From Elusimicrobia bacterium RIFOXYA2_FULL_39_19 (lineage in GTDB: Bacteria; Elusimicrobiota; Endomicrobiia; CG1-02-37-114; XYA2-FULL-39-19), in the NCBI GenBank assembly GCA_001800285.1, contig MGVC01000071.1, positions 29,642-93,641 of the forward strand: 64,000 nucleotides of DNA. The letters are read 5' to 3'. Below, in pieces: positions 18,304 to 27,893 of the stretch (its first letter is position 1; every line of letters starts with the position of its first letter). A program made the translations under genes and the position numbers. The notes beneath the pieces were generated by a model. That model saw only the letters and a program-made list of their open reading frames with translations, had not been told where the DNA came from and did not search any database.

Positions 18304-19953
18304 ATGCGCAGTGATGAAATTAAAAAAGGTATAACCAGAGTGCCGCATAGATCCTTGCTTTATGCAACAGGAATAACAAAAGAAAGCATGAATAAACCAT
18401 TCATTGGTATTGCTTCTTCCTTTAGTGATATAGTCCCCGGACATGTAGGTATGAGAGATCTTGAAAGATGGATTGAAAGAGGTGTGTGTGCCGGAGGTGG
18501 TGTACCATTTGTTTTTGGCCTTCCTGCAATTTGTGATGGCATTGCAATGGGGCACTCAGGGATGCATTATTCACTTCCTTCAAGAGAACTTATTGCAGAT
18601 AGTGTTGAAAGTGTAGCAAGGGCCCATGGTTTAGATGGTTTAATATTGCTGACCAACTGTGATAAAATTACTCCCGGCATGCTTATGGCAGCTGCGAGAA
18701 TAAATATTCCTTCCATTGTAGTTACTGCAGGCCCTATGTTAACAGGTTTTTGCGGAGGGAAAAGACGGTCTCTGGCAAGAGATACATTTGAAGCAGTAGG
18801 CCTTCTACAAGCCAAAAAAATCACACAGGAAGAATCAGACATCCTTGAAATAAAAACCTGCCCAGGAGCAGGGTCATGCCAGGGATTATATACAGCAAAT
18901 ACTATGTCATGCCTTACAGAAGTGCTCGGTATGTCTTTGCCGGGTTGTGCTACAGCAATGGCAAATTCAGCTGAAAAGAAAAGAATTGCCTATGACTCAG
19001 GTTACACCATAGTGAAAATGATAGAACAAAATATTACACCAAGAAGAATTATGGCAAACAACGCGTTTCATAACGCAATTGTTGCGGACATGGCATTGGG
19101 CGGTTCAACAAATACTATTCTTCACCTTATGGCCATAGGCCATGAAGCCGGAGTGGATGTATCTCTTGACTGGTTTGATAAGATATCCAAAATAGTGCCG
19201 CATATTATCATGCTTGAACCGGCCGGCAATCATTACATGGAAGATTTGGATAGAGCGGGTGGTATGCCTGCAGTATTAAACACGCTGGTAAATAAACTAA
19301 AGCCTTCTATAACTGTAACAGGAAAGAATATTATTGAAATTGCAAAAGCGGGAAAGATTTATGATCATGAGATAATAAAAAGCAAGAATCCCTACTCACC
19401 GGAAGGTGGGATTGCCATTCTATACGGCAATATTGCAAAAAACGGAGCAGTAGTAAAAGTTTCGGCTGTAAAAAGTAATATGTTAAGATTCAATGGTACA
19501 GCCAGAGTGTTTGATTCTGAAGAAAAAGCTATGGTTGCAATTTTAGGCAAAAAGATAAAGAAGGGTGACGTGCTAGTTATCAGATACGAAGGGCCAAAAG
19601 GTGGCCCGGGTATGAGAGAAATGCTCGGACCCACAAGTACGTTACAGGGCATGGGTCTTTCAGATTCTGTTGCTTTGCTTACAGACGGAAGATTTTCCGG
19701 AGGTACCAGAGGCCCGTGTATCGGACATATAAGCCCGGAAGCAGCAGAGCGCGGTGAAATTGCTGCCTTGCAGGACGGGGATATAATAAACATAGATATA
19801 CCCGGAAGAAAACTGAATGTTAGAAGGACAGATTCAGAATTAAACGGACGGCTTGCAAAATGGAGCGCCCCTGAGCCAAAATTTAAAATTGGATACCTTG
19901 CAAGATATGCAAAACTAGTGACTTCGGCAAACACTGGCGCAGTATTAAAATAA
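18304..19953 (+). CDS. ilvD: Dihydroxy-acid dehydratase
   Basis: Iron-sulfur dehydratase making 2-keto acids of valine and isoleucine. Cluster motifs NCDKITPGM and [16 protein letters not shown], and the C-terminal [20 protein letters not shown], are present. At 549 aa it is normal. GAGGTGG lies 7 bases before the ATG. A 77-base gap with a palindrome separates it from cimA. Confidence 0.97.
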   Translation: MRSDEIKKGITRVPHRSLLYATGITKESMNKPFIGIASSFSDIVPGHVGMRDLERWIERGVCAGGGVPFVFGLPAICDGIAMGHSGMHYSLPSRELIADSVESVARAHGLDGLILLTNCDKITPGMLMAAARINIPSIVVTAGPMLTGFCGGKRRSLARDTFEAVGLLQAKKITQEESDILEIKTCPGAGSCQGLYTANTMSCLTEVLGMSLPGCATAMANSAEKKRIAYDSGYTIVKMIEQNITPRRIMANNAFHNAIVADMALGGSTNTILHLMAIGHEAGVDVSLDWFDKISKIVPHIIMLEPAGNHYMEDLDRAGGMPAVLNTLVNKLKPSITVTGKNIIEIAKAGKIYDHEIIKSKNPYSPEGGIAILYGNIAKNGAVVKVSAVKSNMLRFNGTARVFDSEEKAMVAILGKKIKKGDVLVIRYEGPKGGPGMREMLGPTSTLQGMGLSDSVALLTDGRFSGGTRGPCIGHISPEAAERGEIAALQDGDIINIDIPGRKLNVRRTDSELNGRLAKWSAPEPKFKIGYLARYAKLVTSANTGAVLK

Positions 19954-19977
19954 CAATATACATTTCAAGGAGCAAAA

Positions 19978-21678
19978 ATGATTAAGACTGGAACTGAGAT
20001 ATTTATAGAATGTTTAAAGAAAGAAAACGTGGAATTGATGTTTGGTATTCCCGGAGGCCAAGTTTTGCCTTTGTTTGATAAAATTTATGATGCACCTTTT
20101 AAGTTTATACTTACAAGGCACGAACAAGGCGCTGCCCACATGGCGGATGGTTATGCACGTTCAACCGGAAAGACTGGTGTGTGCCTGGCAACATCTGGGC
20201 CGGGAGCCGCAAATTTGGTGACAGGATTGGCAACAGCAAATATGGATTCTATTCCTCTTGTTGCTTTTACCGGTCAGGTGCCTACAAGTTTAATAGGAAA
20301 TGATGCATTTCAGGAAGCTGATACCACCGGTATCACACGTCCAGTTACGAAACATAACTATCTGGTGAAAGATATAAATTTTCTTTCAGAAGCCATACAG
20401 AATTCCTTTTATATTGCTTCTTCAGGAAGGCCGGGCCCGGTATTAATAGATATTCCGGCAGACATCCAAAAAGCTTCAACTGAGTTTGTTTGGAAAGAAA
20501 AACCGGATATAAGGTCATATAAACCGAACTTGAAAGGCCATCCAGTCCAAATAAAAAAACTTGCTGAAGCAATTAATGCCGCTGAACGGCCTGTTCTTTA
20601 TGTCGGTGGCGGGGTTATCATTGCAAACGCAAGCGCTGAGTTGCTGGAGCTTGCCATGAAAGCAGAACTTCCAGTTACAACCACATTAATGGCGATAGGA
20701 TCATTTCCTCCGGATAATGCTTTGAATATGGGTATGCTCGGCATGCATGGTATGTACTGGGCAAATATGGCAATGCAGAATGCAGACCTGATAATAGCGG
20801 TTGGATCGCGTTTTGATGACAGATGTACCGGAAAATTGTCTGATTTTGCACCCAAAGCAAAGATTATTGCGCACATAGATGTTGACCCAACAAGTATTTC
20901 GAAAAACGTTGCGGCCCATATTCCCGTTGTTGGTGATGCTAAAAATATACTCACGGAATTAGTAAAACACGTGAATAAGAAAAAACATACTCAATGGATA
21001 AAGCAGATTAATAATTGGAGAAGAGAAAAACCGTTTGGCTATGAAAATGATTCAAAGCTCAGACCCCAATATGTGATTGAAAAAATCAGTGAAATAACAG
21101 GCGGAGAAGCTATAGTTACTACTGAAGTCGGCCAGCATCAAATGTGGGCGGCTCAGTTTTACAAAGCAAAATATCCAAGACATTTTATTTCAAGTGGCGG
21201 GTTAGGTACTATGGGTTATGGTTTTCCTGCAGCCATAGGGGCAAAACTGGGCAATCCAAAAAAACCGGTTATCTGTATTTCGGGTGACGGGTCACTACAA
21301 ATGAATATACAAGAACTGGCAACCGCTTCAATAAACAAGGTGAATGTGATTGTCTGCATACTTAATAACGGCCATCTTGGCATGGTCCGCCAGTGGCAGC
21401 AGATGTTTTATAAGAGAAGATACTCTGCGGTAGAATTATTTACGCATGAAGCAAAAAGATGCCAGCCGATTCCGGATTTTGTAAAAGTAGCTCAGGCATA
21501 CGGTGCAGAGGGAATGAGGGTAACCAGGAAAACTGATGTCAGTCATGCTATTGAAAAGGCTTTGAAAATTAAAGATAAACCAATAATTATAGACTTTATA
21601 GTTGAGCAGGAAGAAAATGTTTTTCCAATGGTTCCTGCCGGCGCGGCCTTACATGAAATAGTGACAAGTTTAGCATAA
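19978..21678 (+). CDS. ilvB: Acetolactate synthase, large (catalytic) subunit
   Basis: ThDP- and FAD-dependent synthesis of acetolactate or acetohydroxybutyrate. N-terminal FGIPGGQVLPLFD with the catalytic Glu in TRHEQGAAHMADGYAR, and the ThDP motif GDGSLQMNIQELAT…NNGHLGMVRQWQ are clear. At 566 aa it is full length. An AAGGAG RBS lies just upstream. The regulatory subunit gene follows after 25 bases. Confidence 0.97.
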   Translation: MIKTGTEIFIECLKKENVELMFGIPGGQVLPLFDKIYDAPFKFILTRHEQGAAHMADGYARSTGKTGVCLATSGPGAANLVTGLATANMDSIPLVAFTGQVPTSLIGNDAFQEADTTGITRPVTKHNYLVKDINFLSEAIQNSFYIASSGRPGPVLIDIPADIQKASTEFVWKEKPDIRSYKPNLKGHPVQIKKLAEAINAAERPVLYVGGGVIIANASAELLELAMKAELPVTTTLMAIGSFPPDNALNMGMLGMHGMYWANMAMQNADLIIAVGSRFDDRCTGKLSDFAPKAKIIAHIDVDPTSISKNVAAHIPVVGDAKNILTELVKHVNKKKHTQWIKQINNWRREKPFGYENDSKLRPQYVIEKISEITGGEAIVTTEVGQHQMWAAQFYKAKYPRHFISSGGLGTMGYGFPAAIGAKLGNPKKPVICISGDGSLQMNIQELATASINKVNVIVCILNNGHLGMVRQWQQMFYKRRYSAVELFTHEAKRCQPIPDFVKVAQAYGAEGMRVTRKTDVSHAIEKALKIKDKPIIIDFIVEQEENVFPMVPAGAALHEIVTSLA

Positions 21679-21703
21679 AATAGAATAACTTTAAGGAGGA
21701 AAA

Positions 21704-22177
21704 ATGAGGCATACACTTTCTGCCTTGGTGGAAAATAAATCGGGCGTACTTGCAAGAATATCTACACTTTTTGCAGCAAGAGGATATAATATTGATACTT
21801 TAACAGTAGGGGAAACTGATGACCCGTCCGTTTCCAGAATGACTATTACGGTTCGTGGAGACACGAAAATTCTTGAACAGATAGAAAAACAGCTCAATAA
21901 ATTGATTGATGTCATAAAGGTTTTTGAATATTCACAGACAAAACATATAGAAAGAGACCTGGCGCTGATAAAAGTAAAAGCAGACAAAAACAATCGTTCG
22001 GAAATACTGCAGATAGTTGATATTTTCAGAGCGGATATTATCGACTTGTCACACGAAACATTGATGATTGAAATTACCGGTGACGAAGAAAAGATAGAAG
22101 CTTTTGTAGGTATGTTACGGCCTTTCGGTATAAAAGAATTAGTCAGAACCGGAATCGTTGCAATGGCTAGAGGCTAA
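21704..22177 (+). CDS. ilvN: Acetolactate synthase, small (regulatory) subunit
   Basis: Confers valine feedback control on IlvB. N-terminal ACT domain (LSALVENKSGVLARISTLFAARGYNID) followed by the ALS-small C-terminal domain (LALIKVKADKNNRSEILQI…MARG). At 157 aa it matches the IlvH/IlvN family. AAGGAGG precedes the ATG. Confidence 0.96.
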   Translation: MRHTLSALVENKSGVLARISTLFAARGYNIDTLTVGETDDPSVSRMTITVRGDTKILEQIEKQLNKLIDVIKVFEYSQTKHIERDLALIKVKADKNNRSEILQIVDIFRADIIDLSHETLMIEITGDEEKIEAFVGMLRPFGIKELVRTGIVAMARG

Positions 22178-22199
22178 AAAAATTTTCAGGGAGGATTAA

Positions 22200-23258
22200 A
22201 TGAAGTTAGATTTTGGAGGATCGGTTGAAGATGTGGTGATGAGAGAAGAGTTTCCTTTAAAGAAAGCTCAGGAAATTCTAAAGTCAGAAACAATTGCTGT
22301 GCTTGGTTATGGTGTTCAGGGGCCTGCTCAGGCTCTTAACATGAGAGACAACGGAGTAAACGTAATTATCGGTCAAAGGCCGGAAGAAAAACATTATTGG
22401 CAGAAAGCCATTGATGACGGTTTCGTTCCTGGGAAAAGCCTTTTTTCACTTGAAGAGGCAACACAGAGAGCAACAATAATTCAATACCTTATTTCAGATG
22501 CAGGCCAGATGGCTCAATGGCCGAACATAAAGCCTCATCTTAAAAAAGGTGATGCGCTTTATTTCTCGCACGGTTTTTCAATAGTATATAAGGAACAGAC
22601 AAAGGTTATTCCTCCGGATTTTGTGGACGTTATTCTTGTAGCGCCAAAAGGTTCCGGAGCCAGCGTGAGGGCAAATTTTCAGGCCGGCAGCGGTATTAAT
22701 TCCAGCTATGCAATATTCCAGGATTTTACAGGAAAGGCAAAAGACAGATGTCTGGCAGTCGGTATAGTAATTGGTTCTGGTTATTTATTTCCTACAACCT
22801 TTGAAAAAGAAGTTTACAGCGATTTAACCGGAGAAAGAGGTGTGCTTATGGGCGCTCTTGCCGGTATGTTTGAAGCTCAGTATAATATTTTGCGCAAAAA
22901 TGGCCACAGCCCGAGCGAATCATTCAACGAAACTGTTGAAGAACTCACACAGAGCCTTATCCGTTTAGTAAGTGAAAAAGGTATGGACTGGATGTACGCA
23001 AACTGCAGCACTACAGCCCAGAGAGGTGCCCTTGACTGGAAAGGTAAATTTAGAAAAGCTGTTGAACCCGTATTTGAAGATTTATATGACAGCGTTAAAA
23101 CAGGTAAGGAAACCGAAATCGTGTTAAGAGTTAACGGCGCTCCTGATTACAGAGAAAAACTTGAAAAAGAACTTTCTGAAATGAGAAATTCAGAAATGTG
23201 GAAAGCCGGTACAGCTGTAAGGTCTTTAAGGCCTGAAAACTGGGGTAAAAAGAAGTAA
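22200..23258 (+). CDS. ilvC: Ketol-acid reductoisomerase
   Basis: NAD(P)H-dependent alkyl migration and reduction in valine/isoleucine synthesis. The Rossmann loop reads GYGVQGPAQALN rather than the common GYGSQGHAHALN, and the following cofactor loop is GQRPEEKHYWQKA. The C-terminal knotted domain contains DLTGERGVLMG and the metal ligands around FEAQYN and SFNETVEELTQ. At 352 aa it is slightly long. The GVQGP form is one I associate with Bacteroidetes/Chlorobi enzymes. GGGAGG lies 9 bases before the ATG. Confidence 0.95.
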   Translation: MKLDFGGSVEDVVMREEFPLKKAQEILKSETIAVLGYGVQGPAQALNMRDNGVNVIIGQRPEEKHYWQKAIDDGFVPGKSLFSLEEATQRATIIQYLISDAGQMAQWPNIKPHLKKGDALYFSHGFSIVYKEQTKVIPPDFVDVILVAPKGSGASVRANFQAGSGINSSYAIFQDFTGKAKDRCLAVGIVIGSGYLFPTTFEKEVYSDLTGERGVLMGALAGMFEAQYNILRKNGHSPSESFNETVEELTQSLIRLVSEKGMDWMYANCSTTAQRGALDWKGKFRKAVEPVFEDLYDSVKTGKETEIVLRVNGAPDYREKLEKELSEMRNSEMWKAGTAVRSLRPENWGKKK

Positions 23259-23297
23259 TATTGACTTTGAAAAACCGAAACACACAAGTATTTACTT

Positions 23298-23924
23298 ATG
23301 AAATTACCTATTTCCACTGAAGGGTTTATTTTTATAAAAAGCGCACTGCTTTTTTCTATTGCTTTTTATATTTTAAACAGATATCACTGGCTCTTTTATC
23401 TGCTTTCCGGCGTTTGTTTTTTTCTGTTCTGTTTTTTTCTTGTATTTTTCAGGGATCCGGACAGAAAAATCATTCAGGATAATAAAGTTATTTTGTCTCC
23501 TGCTGATGGAACAGTTTTTGAAATTGAACAGAAAGCCGATTTTAAGATTGTGAAAATATTTATGTCGCCTTTAAATGTTCATGTACAAAGAGCTCCTTTC
23601 TCCGGTACGGTAAAATCTATTCAGTACAAAAAAGGTGCATATTTGCCTGCTTATGTGCCAAAATCATCGGATCTTAATGAGCAAAATGTTATCACATTAT
23701 CCGGAGAGGATTTTGAATCAGACATTAAGCAGATAGCCGGGATTATGGTGAGGCGTATTGTCTGTTGGGTAAAAGAAGGGGATAAAGTAATTCAGGGGCA
23801 AAGAATCGGAATGATTAAATTCGGTTCCCAGGTAGATATTTCTATTGATAAAAAAATAGAAGTTACTGTAAAACCAAAACAAAAGGTTAAAGCAGGTCTT
23901 ACTATTTTAGGCAAAATAAAATAA
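23298..23924 (+). CDS. psd: Phosphatidylserine decarboxylase, short (archaeal-type) proenzyme
   Basis: Makes phosphatidylethanolamine from phosphatidylserine. Two N-terminal hydrophobic segments (about 12-55), then VFFRDPDRK and LSPADGTV, and near the C-terminus IKFGSQVD, where self-cleavage at Gly-Ser would form the pyruvoyl group. At 208 aa it belongs to the short class. It pairs with pssA, 17 bases downstream. Both lie inside the branched-chain amino acid block. Confidence 0.94.
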   Translation: MKLPISTEGFIFIKSALLFSIAFYILNRYHWLFYLLSGVCFFLFCFFLVFFRDPDRKIIQDNKVILSPADGTVFEIEQKADFKIVKIFMSPLNVHVQRAPFSGTVKSIQYKKGAYLPAYVPKSSDLNEQNVITLSGEDFESDIKQIAGIMVRRIVCWVKEGDKVIQGQRIGMIKFGSQVDISIDKKIEVTVKPKQKVKAGLTILGKIK

Positions 23925-23941
23925 TGAAGAAAAGGTGAAAA

Positions 23942-24721
23942 ATGGGAATTGGAATCTATATTGCAAGCTTGTTTACGATAACGAACATGGGTTTTGGTTT
24001 GTATTCAATAATATGCTCTGCTAAAGGAAACTATACGTTGGCAGCCTGGTTAATTTTAACCGCTATGTTTTTTGACGGTTTTGACGGGCTTATTGCCAGA
24101 GCTACAAAAAACACAAGTTTTCTTGGTGTTGAACTGGATTCTTTTTCAGATTTAACATCATTCTGCATAGCGCCAGCAGTATTAATGTATTTTATTGTTT
24201 TAAAAAATATGTCCTTACCAGGACTTGCCGTAGGTTTTCTATATGTGGTTTTCGGGGCCTTAAGATTAGCAAGATATAATGTCAGATCTTATGAGGCAAA
24301 AACATTAACACCATATTTCGAAGGATTGCCCACTCCCGCAGCGGGTGGTATCATAGCTTCCATCGTGCTGATGTTTGAATTACTGCAGAGATTTGAGCAG
24401 GGTGTTACCGCAAAAACAATACCTATTATCATGGAAAGAATACCGGTTATTTTTAATTTCATCCCGGGTATAATGATTCTGCTTTCTTTCTTAATGATCA
24501 CCAATCTCCGTTATGTCGGTTTTTCAAAAATGAGGACATCCAAAAAGATTTCATTAAATATGTTTATAATCCTTATAGTTGCCGTATTGCTTGTAATAGC
24601 GTACCCTGAAAATATGATATTTATTATGTTTTCTATTTACGTACTATCAGGGATATTTGAATATGTATGGAGAATGAATCATATACAGAGAGAAAAAGTA
24701 AAAATAGAAAAAAACGGATAA
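23942..24721 (+). CDS. pssA: CDP-diacylglycerol-serine O-phosphatidyltransferase
   Basis: Membrane enzyme making phosphatidylserine. The CDP-alcohol phosphotransferase motif is exact: DG-LI-AR, then eight residues, G-VEL-D-SFS-D, in the first third. About seven or eight hydrophobic segments follow in 259 aa. Its product is the substrate of the preceding psd gene. A short RBS (GAAAAGGTGAAAA) overlaps the psd end. Confidence 0.94.
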   Translation: MGIGIYIASLFTITNMGFGLYSIICSAKGNYTLAAWLILTAMFFDGFDGLIARATKNTSFLGVELDSFSDLTSFCIAPAVLMYFIVLKNMSLPGLAVGFLYVVFGALRLARYNVRSYEAKTLTPYFEGLPTPAAGGIIASIVLMFELLQRFEQGVTAKTIPIIMERIPVIFNFIPGIMILLSFLMITNLRYVGFSKMRTSKKISLNMFIILIVAVLLVIAYPENMIFIMFSIYVLSGIFEYVWRMNHIQREKVKIEKNG

Positions 24722-24756
24722 ATCAGAAACATTTATTTTAAGAGGTTTAAGTTAAC

Positions 24757-26019
24757 ATGAAACAGACAATCACACAAAAAATTTTGGCAAACCATTGTGG
24801 GAAAAAAGAAGTGCAGCCGGGTGAGTTTATTGAAGCAAATGTTGATGTTGCATTAAGTAATGATATCACATCACCATTGGCTATACAGCAATTTCGTGAA
24901 GTGGGTATAAAAAGTATTTATGATAAAAATAAGGTAGTAATAGTATTGGATCATTTTACTCCTAATAAAGATATTAAATCTGCGGAACAGTGTAAGTTTG
25001 TCCGCAACTTTGCCCATGAGCAGAAACTCAAACATTTTTTTGACTGCGGTAATGTAGGTATAGAACATGTTCTTTTGCCTGAACAGGGCATTGTCCTTCC
25101 GGGCCAGGTGATTATCGGGGCGGACTCGCATACTTGCACGTACGGTGCATTAGGAGCATTTTCATCAGGTGTTGGTTCTACGGATTTAGCCAGTGTCTGG
25201 GCAAGAGGTAAAGTATGGCTTAAAGTTCCAGAAACCATGAAATTTGTTTTCAAAGGAAAAAGAAAAAAATGGGTTTATGGGAAAGATTTTATTTTATATA
25301 CAATCGGAAAAATTGGAGTTGACGGGGCCAATTACAAGTCAATGGAATTTGCCGGAGATGCAACAAGGTTTCTCTCTGTAGCGCAGCGCCTTACTATGTG
25401 CAATATGGCTATTGAGGCCGGCGGGAAAAATGGCATAATTGAGCCGGATGAACTGACCATGAAGTACATAAAACCGAAATTAAAAGGCAGAAAAATCAAT
25501 TTGTTTAAATCAGATGCTGATGCACAATATTGCGATATAATGGAATTTGATGTAAGTAAAATTGACCCGCAGGTTTCTTTGCCGCATTTACCGGAAAATT
25601 CAAAATCAGTAAAAGAAGTTAAAAATATTACCATTGACCAGTCCGTTATCGGTTCCTGTACAAATGGCCACCTGGAAGACCTTGAAATAGCAGCAAGAGT
25701 ATTAAAAGGAAAAAAAGTACATCCTTATGTACGTTTACTGATATTCCCTGCAACTCCTTTGATTTACCAGCAGGCAATGAAAAAAGGTTATATGGACATA
25801 TTCATGAAAGCAGGCGCTATTATCAATCCGCCTACCTGCGGTCCCTGTTTAGGAGGGCATCTTGGAATCCTTACCAAAGGCGAAAGATGCATTGCCACAA
25901 CAAACAGGAATTTCGTAGGAAGAATGGGTGACCTTGAAAGTGAAGTGTATCTTTCAAACCCGGCCGTTGCGGCCGCCAGCGCCATTAAAGGTAAAATCAC
26001 CAGTCCCGAAGAGGTCTAA
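24757..26019 (+). CDS. leuC: 3-isopropylmalate/citramalate dehydratase, large subunit
   Basis: Aconitase-family iron-sulfur enzyme of the archaeal-type two-subunit class (420 aa). Cluster cysteines lie in SVIGSCTNGHLEDL and NPPTCGPCLGGHLG. Further family blocks are VLPGQVIIGADSHTCTYGALGAFSSGVGSTDLA. In this cluster it would isomerise citramalate for isoleucine, and isopropylmalate if a LeuA exists elsewhere; homoaconitase is a less likely alternative. It ends flush with the following 90-aa gene. Confidence 0.93.
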   Translation: MKQTITQKILANHCGKKEVQPGEFIEANVDVALSNDITSPLAIQQFREVGIKSIYDKNKVVIVLDHFTPNKDIKSAEQCKFVRNFAHEQKLKHFFDCGNVGIEHVLLPEQGIVLPGQVIIGADSHTCTYGALGAFSSGVGSTDLASVWARGKVWLKVPETMKFVFKGKRKKWVYGKDFILYTIGKIGVDGANYKSMEFAGDATRFLSVAQRLTMCNMAIEAGGKNGIIEPDELTMKYIKPKLKGRKINLFKSDADAQYCDIMEFDVSKIDPQVSLPHLPENSKSVKEVKNITIDQSVIGSCTNGHLEDLEIAARVLKGKKVHPYVRLLIFPATPLIYQQAMKKGYMDIFMKAGAIINPPTCGPCLGGHLGILTKGERCIATTNRNFVGRMGDLESEVYLSNPAVAAASAIKGKITSPEEV

Positions 26020-26292
26020 ATGGAAAATACCAATCAGGCACGAAAAATGATTCGTGAGCCGTTGAAAGTAATAATTTATCAGCAGGCAACAAAAATTACC
26101 GGTACGGTTTACCTTGATATCGGCTCAAGGCTTTCGGATTTTATTAATAGTGTGAATGTCCAGTTTATTCCGGTTGGAGATGCGCAGGTGGAATCTTTGT
26201 ATGACCCCGGCAAAATACTATATAAAGCAAAATTTATGAACGTAAATAAAACACATATTGTTGCCATACGTCCCGAAACAGAACACGAATAG
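26020..26292 (+). CDS. Conserved small protein between leuC and leuD, function unknown
   Basis: A 90-aa protein starting at the base after the leuC stop. It looks beta-rich: KVIIYQQATKITGTVYLDIGSRLSDFINS…VQFIPVGDAQV, ending in VNKTHIVAIRPE. The RLSDFINS and FIPV-DA elements recall a family of short uncharacterised domains common in anaerobic bacteria (I believe DUF6812-like), but I cannot name it firmly. No catalytic motif, signal peptide or Cys cluster is present. Position suggests a link to LeuCD, unproven. Confidence 0.75.
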   Translation: MENTNQARKMIREPLKVIIYQQATKITGTVYLDIGSRLSDFINSVNVQFIPVGDAQVESLYDPGKILYKAKFMNVNKTHIVAIRPETEHE

Positions 26293-26300
26293 GAGATTTT

Positions 26301-26816
26301 ATGGAGATTAAAGGAAAAGCGTTAAAATACCGCGATAACATAAACACAGATGAAATAATTCCGGCAAAGTTTTTAAATATACGTTCTGAAGAAGAACTGG
26401 GCAGGCATTGTATGGAAGGTATTGACCTGTTGTTTAACAGTAAAGTCAGGAAAGGCGATGTAATAGTTGCCGGTAGAAATTTCGGTTGCGGTTCTTCAAG
26501 AGAGCATGCTCCGGTTTCAATAAAGGCCGCCGGTATCTCCTGTGTAATAGCTGAATCTTTTGCCAGGATATTTTTTCGTAATGCAATTAATATCGGGTTA
26601 CCTATTATTGAACTGAAGGACTCTTCAAAAAAAATCAGTGAAAACGACATATTAGAAGTCAATCTGGAAAAAGGAAAAATTATCAACCATTCAAAAAATA
26701 ATGAAGAATATACATTTTTTGCTTTTCCGGAATTTTTGAAAAATATAATAAATACCGGCGGGTTAATACCGTATATTAAAGCAGATATCAATAAAAAAGG
26801 GGTAAAAACAAAATGA
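26301..26816 (+). CDS. leuD: 3-isopropylmalate/citramalate dehydratase, small subunit
   Basis: Swivel domain partner of LeuC. DNINTDEIIPAKFLN, FGCGSSREHAPVSIK and the SFARIFFRNAINIGLP segment are characteristic. At 171 aa it matches the archaeal-type LeuD. The substrate loop after IIPA reads KFLNI, near the YLRT/YLNT of isopropylmalate isomerases and unlike homoaconitase loops. Its stop overlaps the leuB start by 4 bases (ATGA). Confidence 0.94.
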   Translation: MEIKGKALKYRDNINTDEIIPAKFLNIRSEEELGRHCMEGIDLLFNSKVRKGDVIVAGRNFGCGSSREHAPVSIKAAGISCVIAESFARIFFRNAINIGLPIIELKDSSKKISENDILEVNLEKGKIINHSKNNEEYTFFAFPEFLKNIINTGGLIPYIKADINKKGVKTK

Positions 26817-27871
26817 AGACTTACAGGATAGGTGTGTTGCCAGGTGATGGTGTAGGCCCGGAAATAATCCGCGAAGGAATGAAAGTACTGGAAGAAGCCT
26901 GCAAAAAAGAAAGTGTAAAATGCGAATTTACAAATTATGATTTCGGTGCGGAAAGATACCTTAAGACTAACGAAGTGCTTCCTGATTCTGCTCTCGATGA
27001 ATTTAAAAAGCTGGATGCAATTTATCTTGGAGCCGTAGGAGACCCCAGAGTAAGGCCGGGTTTATTGGAAAAAGAATTACTTCTTAGAATCAGGTTTACC
27101 CTTGACCAATATATAAACCTAAGACCCTGCGTTCTTTACCCGGGAATCTGGACCCCGCTTAAGGATAAAACGTTTAATGAAATAGATTTTGTAGTAATCA
27201 GGGAAAATACCGAAGGCCTTTACTGCGGAATAGGCGGTGTGTTTAAAAAAGGAACGAAGGATGAAACAACAACACAAATAGAATTAAATACTTACAAGGG
27301 TGTAGAAAGATGTATTCGTTATGCTTTTGAATATACAAAGAAAAGAAACAAAAGAAAAAAACTTACAATGGTTGATAAATCAAACGTTCTTACTTACGGT
27401 CATGACCTATGGTTAAGAGTATTTGATCAGGTTGGCGCTGATTTTTCCGAAGTGCAGAAAGACCATGCTTACGTAGATGCAGCCTGTATGTGGATGGTAA
27501 AAAACCCTGAATGGTTTGACGTTATCGTAACAAACAATATGTTCGGTGACATTATCACAGACCTGGGTGCCATGGTTCAGGGCGGCCTTGGTGTAGCAGC
27601 CGGAGGAAATATTAATCCAAACGGTGTATCCATGTTTGAACCCATACATGGCTCTGCTCCTAAATATACAGGAAAAAATGTAATTAACCCCATAGCAACT
27701 ATAGCGGCAGGTGCCATGATGATGGAAACCCTTGGTGAAACTAAGGTTTCAGAAAGAATAGACCATTCCATAAGGGCACTTCTTTCAAGTGGTAAAGTTA
27801 AATCAATGGATGCCGGTAAAATGGGTTTTTCTACTTCAGAGATCGGCGACCTGGTAACTAAAGGAATATAA
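26813..27871 (+). CDS. leuB: 3-isopropylmalate (3-methylmalate) dehydrogenase
   Basis: Oxidative decarboxylase of the isocitrate/isopropylmalate dehydrogenase family. [16 protein letters not shown], the arginine-rich substrate helix, [25 protein letters not shown], the metal Asp residues in [17 protein letters not shown] and the NAD loop [18 protein letters not shown] are visible. At 352 aa it is normal. With CimA present its physiological substrate may be 3-methylmalate as well as isopropylmalate. Confidence 0.94.
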   Translation: MKTYRIGVLPGDGVGPEIIREGMKVLEEACKKESVKCEFTNYDFGAERYLKTNEVLPDSALDEFKKLDAIYLGAVGDPRVRPGLLEKELLLRIRFTLDQYINLRPCVLYPGIWTPLKDKTFNEIDFVVIRENTEGLYCGIGGVFKKGTKDETTTQIELNTYKGVERCIRYAFEYTKKRNKRKKLTMVDKSNVLTYGHDLWLRVFDQVGADFSEVQKDHAYVDAACMWMVKNPEWFDVIVTNNMFGDIITDLGAMVQGGLGVAAGGNINPNGVSMFEPIHGSAPKYTGKNVINPIATIAAGAMMMETLGETKVSERIDHSIRALLSSGKVKSMDAGKMGFSTSEIGDLVTKGI

Positions 27872-27893
27872 TAATAAGCAAGGAATATTAAAA

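Noticed and set aside
19392-19934. 180-aa - strand ORF opposite ilvD
   Set aside because: Exact antisense of conserved ilvD coding sequence; Ser/Pro-rich shadow translation.
26234-26791. 185-aa - strand ORF opposite leuD
   Set aside because: Antisense shadow of leuD; no start signal or family.
24757-26816. Homoaconitase rather than isopropylmalate/citramalate dehydratase
   Set aside because: No homocitrate synthase nearby, the LeuD loop is close to YLNT types, and cimA/ilv context fits isoleucine synthesis.
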